Of a stretch of 64,000 nt of DNA, positions 62,408 to 64,000 are shown in pieces. The notes under the pieces are model-generated. The model was not told the DNA's origin. It did no database searches and saw only the letters and a list, made by a program, of their open reading frames with translations. Positions within the stretch are counted from its first letter, which is position 1. The number at the start of each line of letters is the position of its first letter. This DNA comes from Phytopythium helicoides (lineage: Eukaryota > Oomycota > Peronosporomycetes > Pythiales > Pythiaceae), in NCBI GenBank assembly GCA_024867545.1, contig JANFNE010000043.1:310001-374000 (forward strand). The letters run 5' to 3'. The position numbers and the translations under genes are program-made.

Positions 62408-62743
62408 TTGATCGTTGTATTGACAGCTTCAGAAGAGCGAAAGCAGCGTCACACCCACGCCAAGGACATGTACTTTCGGCTTTTGGATTCGACCGCAGAT
62501 TTGATGCATCATGGGTTCGCAGACGTCGATCTGCTGCTGGAGCCGGCGTTCTTGCGTTATCTGCATACGCCGATGCCGGTGTTCGTTGACGGAGTTACGT
62601 CGGAGAAGATTGCGAAGCACGTCACCAAAGCCAACAAGCGTTGGCCCGAGCGCACGTATCATCTTGCTTGGTCGGAGCTGCATGTGTCGGCCCACCCTCT
62701 TATTGGTAAGCGGTTCGTCGGCAAGTTCGACGAGCAAGGGTGA
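62408..62743 (+). other. Possible gag-like fragment
   Basis: 111-residue frame on the plus strand (its ATG context is unclear, since the frame is open upstream) with a moderately protein-like helical composition (KDMYFRLLDSTADLMHHGF, KANKRWPERTYHLAWSEL). It may be a gag/capsid fragment of an element oriented opposite to the Gypsy element at its right. I recognise no specific domain. Confidence 0.35.
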
Positions 62744-62904
62744 AGCGAGGATCCAGTCGTCGGCGGTGCCCTGGACTTGCGTCTGTTGCGTGTGTTAGCG
62801 ATTGCTTAACACTTCTAACACGATTTCCTCTCGTTGAACGTCATCTTGTTGTCTTCTCACTTGTTTCTTTCACTTTGACAATCTTAGCCAATTTTGGGTT
62901 GTTA

Positions 62905-64000
62905 GTGAGCTTGTTCATCTTCTTCGCCGTCAACAGCTTCCATTCTGCCGCGCGCCTTGAGTCGCTCTTCGAATTCGAAGATCAGAGCACCACAGTTGAG
63001 CGAATCTTCACTCGTCCACTCGTCTGAGTATTCTCCCTTCCAGACGACGAGGTATTCGCCGATTCGCTGTCCATAACGCCGCTTGATGAGTCTAAGGTCG
63101 AGGATGGCTTAAACCTCGTATTCATCGTCTTCAGCTCGCGGTTCCCAGCTATCTTGAGGCAGAAGTGCTTCATCAATGTCAAACTGATCTTCGTACACGC
63201 GTTGAAGTTTCACTCGGGAGATGTGTGCCGGAAAGAACCTGTAGTCTAGGCTTCCAGCTTCGAGTTGAAGCATGTAGTCGCCCATACGATTAGTGACCCT
63301 GATTGGGCCATACCAAGGGACTCTCTTGCGCTGTCCCTTTCCGAGAAAATAGAGTAGATCGTCTTCACCAACATCATATCGATCTGCTATCTTAGAGCTC
63401 GCATCGACGTCTTCGGTAGTCAGATCTTTGATTTTGCCGAGGATAAAAGACTTCAGATCTTTGATCCACTTCTCTTCATCATTACCTTAGCGGTTACGAT
63501 CGACACGAATGCATTGTGTAGCGAGCAGATCTTCGGTCTTCTGTTCCCGACGATTGCCTCGACTCGTCATTACTACTGATCTCCACGGCTCTTGATCTGA
63601 GATAAGGACTTCGTCGAGGCGATTGAGTGTGCGAAGATCTTCAAACTCGGACTTGTCGACGGTTTCACCACACTCACGCTGCATCGACTTTTCGGTGAAA
63701 TGACCTGCGGCTGCATTGAAGTCACGCTTCATGCGAACAAGCGAAACCTTGGTAAAACGCTCGATTTTACGCGATGCGTCGATCCAAAACAATTTTAAAC
63801 CCGAAGTTCGACATTCAATCTCCCCTCGAATATGACCAACCTTGAGTCCCTGACGACAATAACTTGGTATAACCTAAGATCAGTAGCGATCTCAAGCCCC
63901 GAGAGCAATCCACGGTACTCAGCTTCGTTGACCGTTACGTCAGGCGTGGATACCGACCGCGCTTCAACGACCTGCCACACTGTGAGCTTCCACACGATCG
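62905..64000 (-). mobile_element. Ty3/Gypsy chromodomain retrotransposon remnant (runs off the right edge)
   Basis: Read on the minus strand, 64000-63700 shows an RNase H-like end (NEAEYRGLLSGLEIA; VVRDSRLVIFE; RMKRDFNAAAG). Then, after a stop (63486-63488), comes an integrase zinc-binding-side segment (KWIKDLKSFILGK; YDVGEDDLLYFLG). It passes directly into an integrase C-terminal GPY-like segment (VPWYGPIRVTNRMG; FFPAHISRVKLQRVY) with no D,D-35-E core between. After a TAA at about 63110-63112 comes a chromodomain (RYGQRIGEYLVVWKGEYSDE). This is the tail of a chromovirus-type pol, damaged and with its catalytic integrase core deleted. Confidence 0.8.

Overview
The window is nuclear DNA from an oomycete, most likely of the Phytophthora/Pythium kind. 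Four things point there. Coding DNA is GC-rich and genes are often only 40-250 bp apart. Introns are tiny (55-86 nt, most often with a GTGCGT donor). Promoters carry matches to the oomycete initiator (GCTCATTYYNCAWTTT). The gene and transposon content also fits: secreted GH17 glucanases, a mitochondrial ketopantoate hydroxymethyltransferase, a TPS-TPP fusion, a Crypton and a chromodomain Ty3/Gypsy element. I found no rRNA, tRNA or CRISPR feature.

Layout. 1-5.8 kb: a large inverted repeat whose arms (over 1.6 kb) each carry the same sugar transporter gene, followed by a 5'-truncated copy of the XPB/TFIIH helicase. 6.4-9.5 kb: a membrane protein, a stramenopile-type C/H-motif protein and a MITE-like repeat. 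9.7-15.5 kb: three tandem GH17 endo-1,3-beta-glucanases. 16-22 kb: tightly packed housekeeping genes (CGR1/CCDC86, TEN1, SLBP, UNC119, an unknown, a mitochondrial carrier). 22.4-33.7 kb: RAD5/HLTF-like translocase, CDK5RAP1/MiaB, prefoldin 6, an STI1-domain protein, an Ig-WD40-IQ protein and an unknown. 33.8-43.3 kb: panB, a VOC protein, a TPR-like protein, mL54, LSM5, carnosine N-methyltransferase, a small acidic protein, RPN11 and an inositol-dehydrogenase-like oxidoreductase. 43.9-56.7 kb: a coiled-coil/IQ protein, SAP-SURF2, condensin CAP-D2 and the TPS-TPP fusion.

At about 56.9 kb the gene-dense region stops abruptly. The last 7 kb is a transposon graveyard: a decayed Crypton, a transposase HTH fragment, GATC-rich repeats and a Ty3/Gypsy remnant that runs off the end. 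This gene-dense/repeat-rich contrast is typical of oomycete genomes.

Most genes are unrelated housekeeping functions (nuclear RNA and DNA processes, mitochondria, proteasome). The one functional cluster is the GH17 array, with the sugar transporters and TPS-TPP as other carbohydrate genes. I rebuilt exon structures by hand wherever splice sites kept the frame and the protein family; two introns need GC-AG borders. Between 22 and 33 kb several conserved genes have small apparent frame breaks (RAD5-like, CDK5RAP1, the STI1 protein, possibly the WD40 protein). These may be assembly errors or true lesions.
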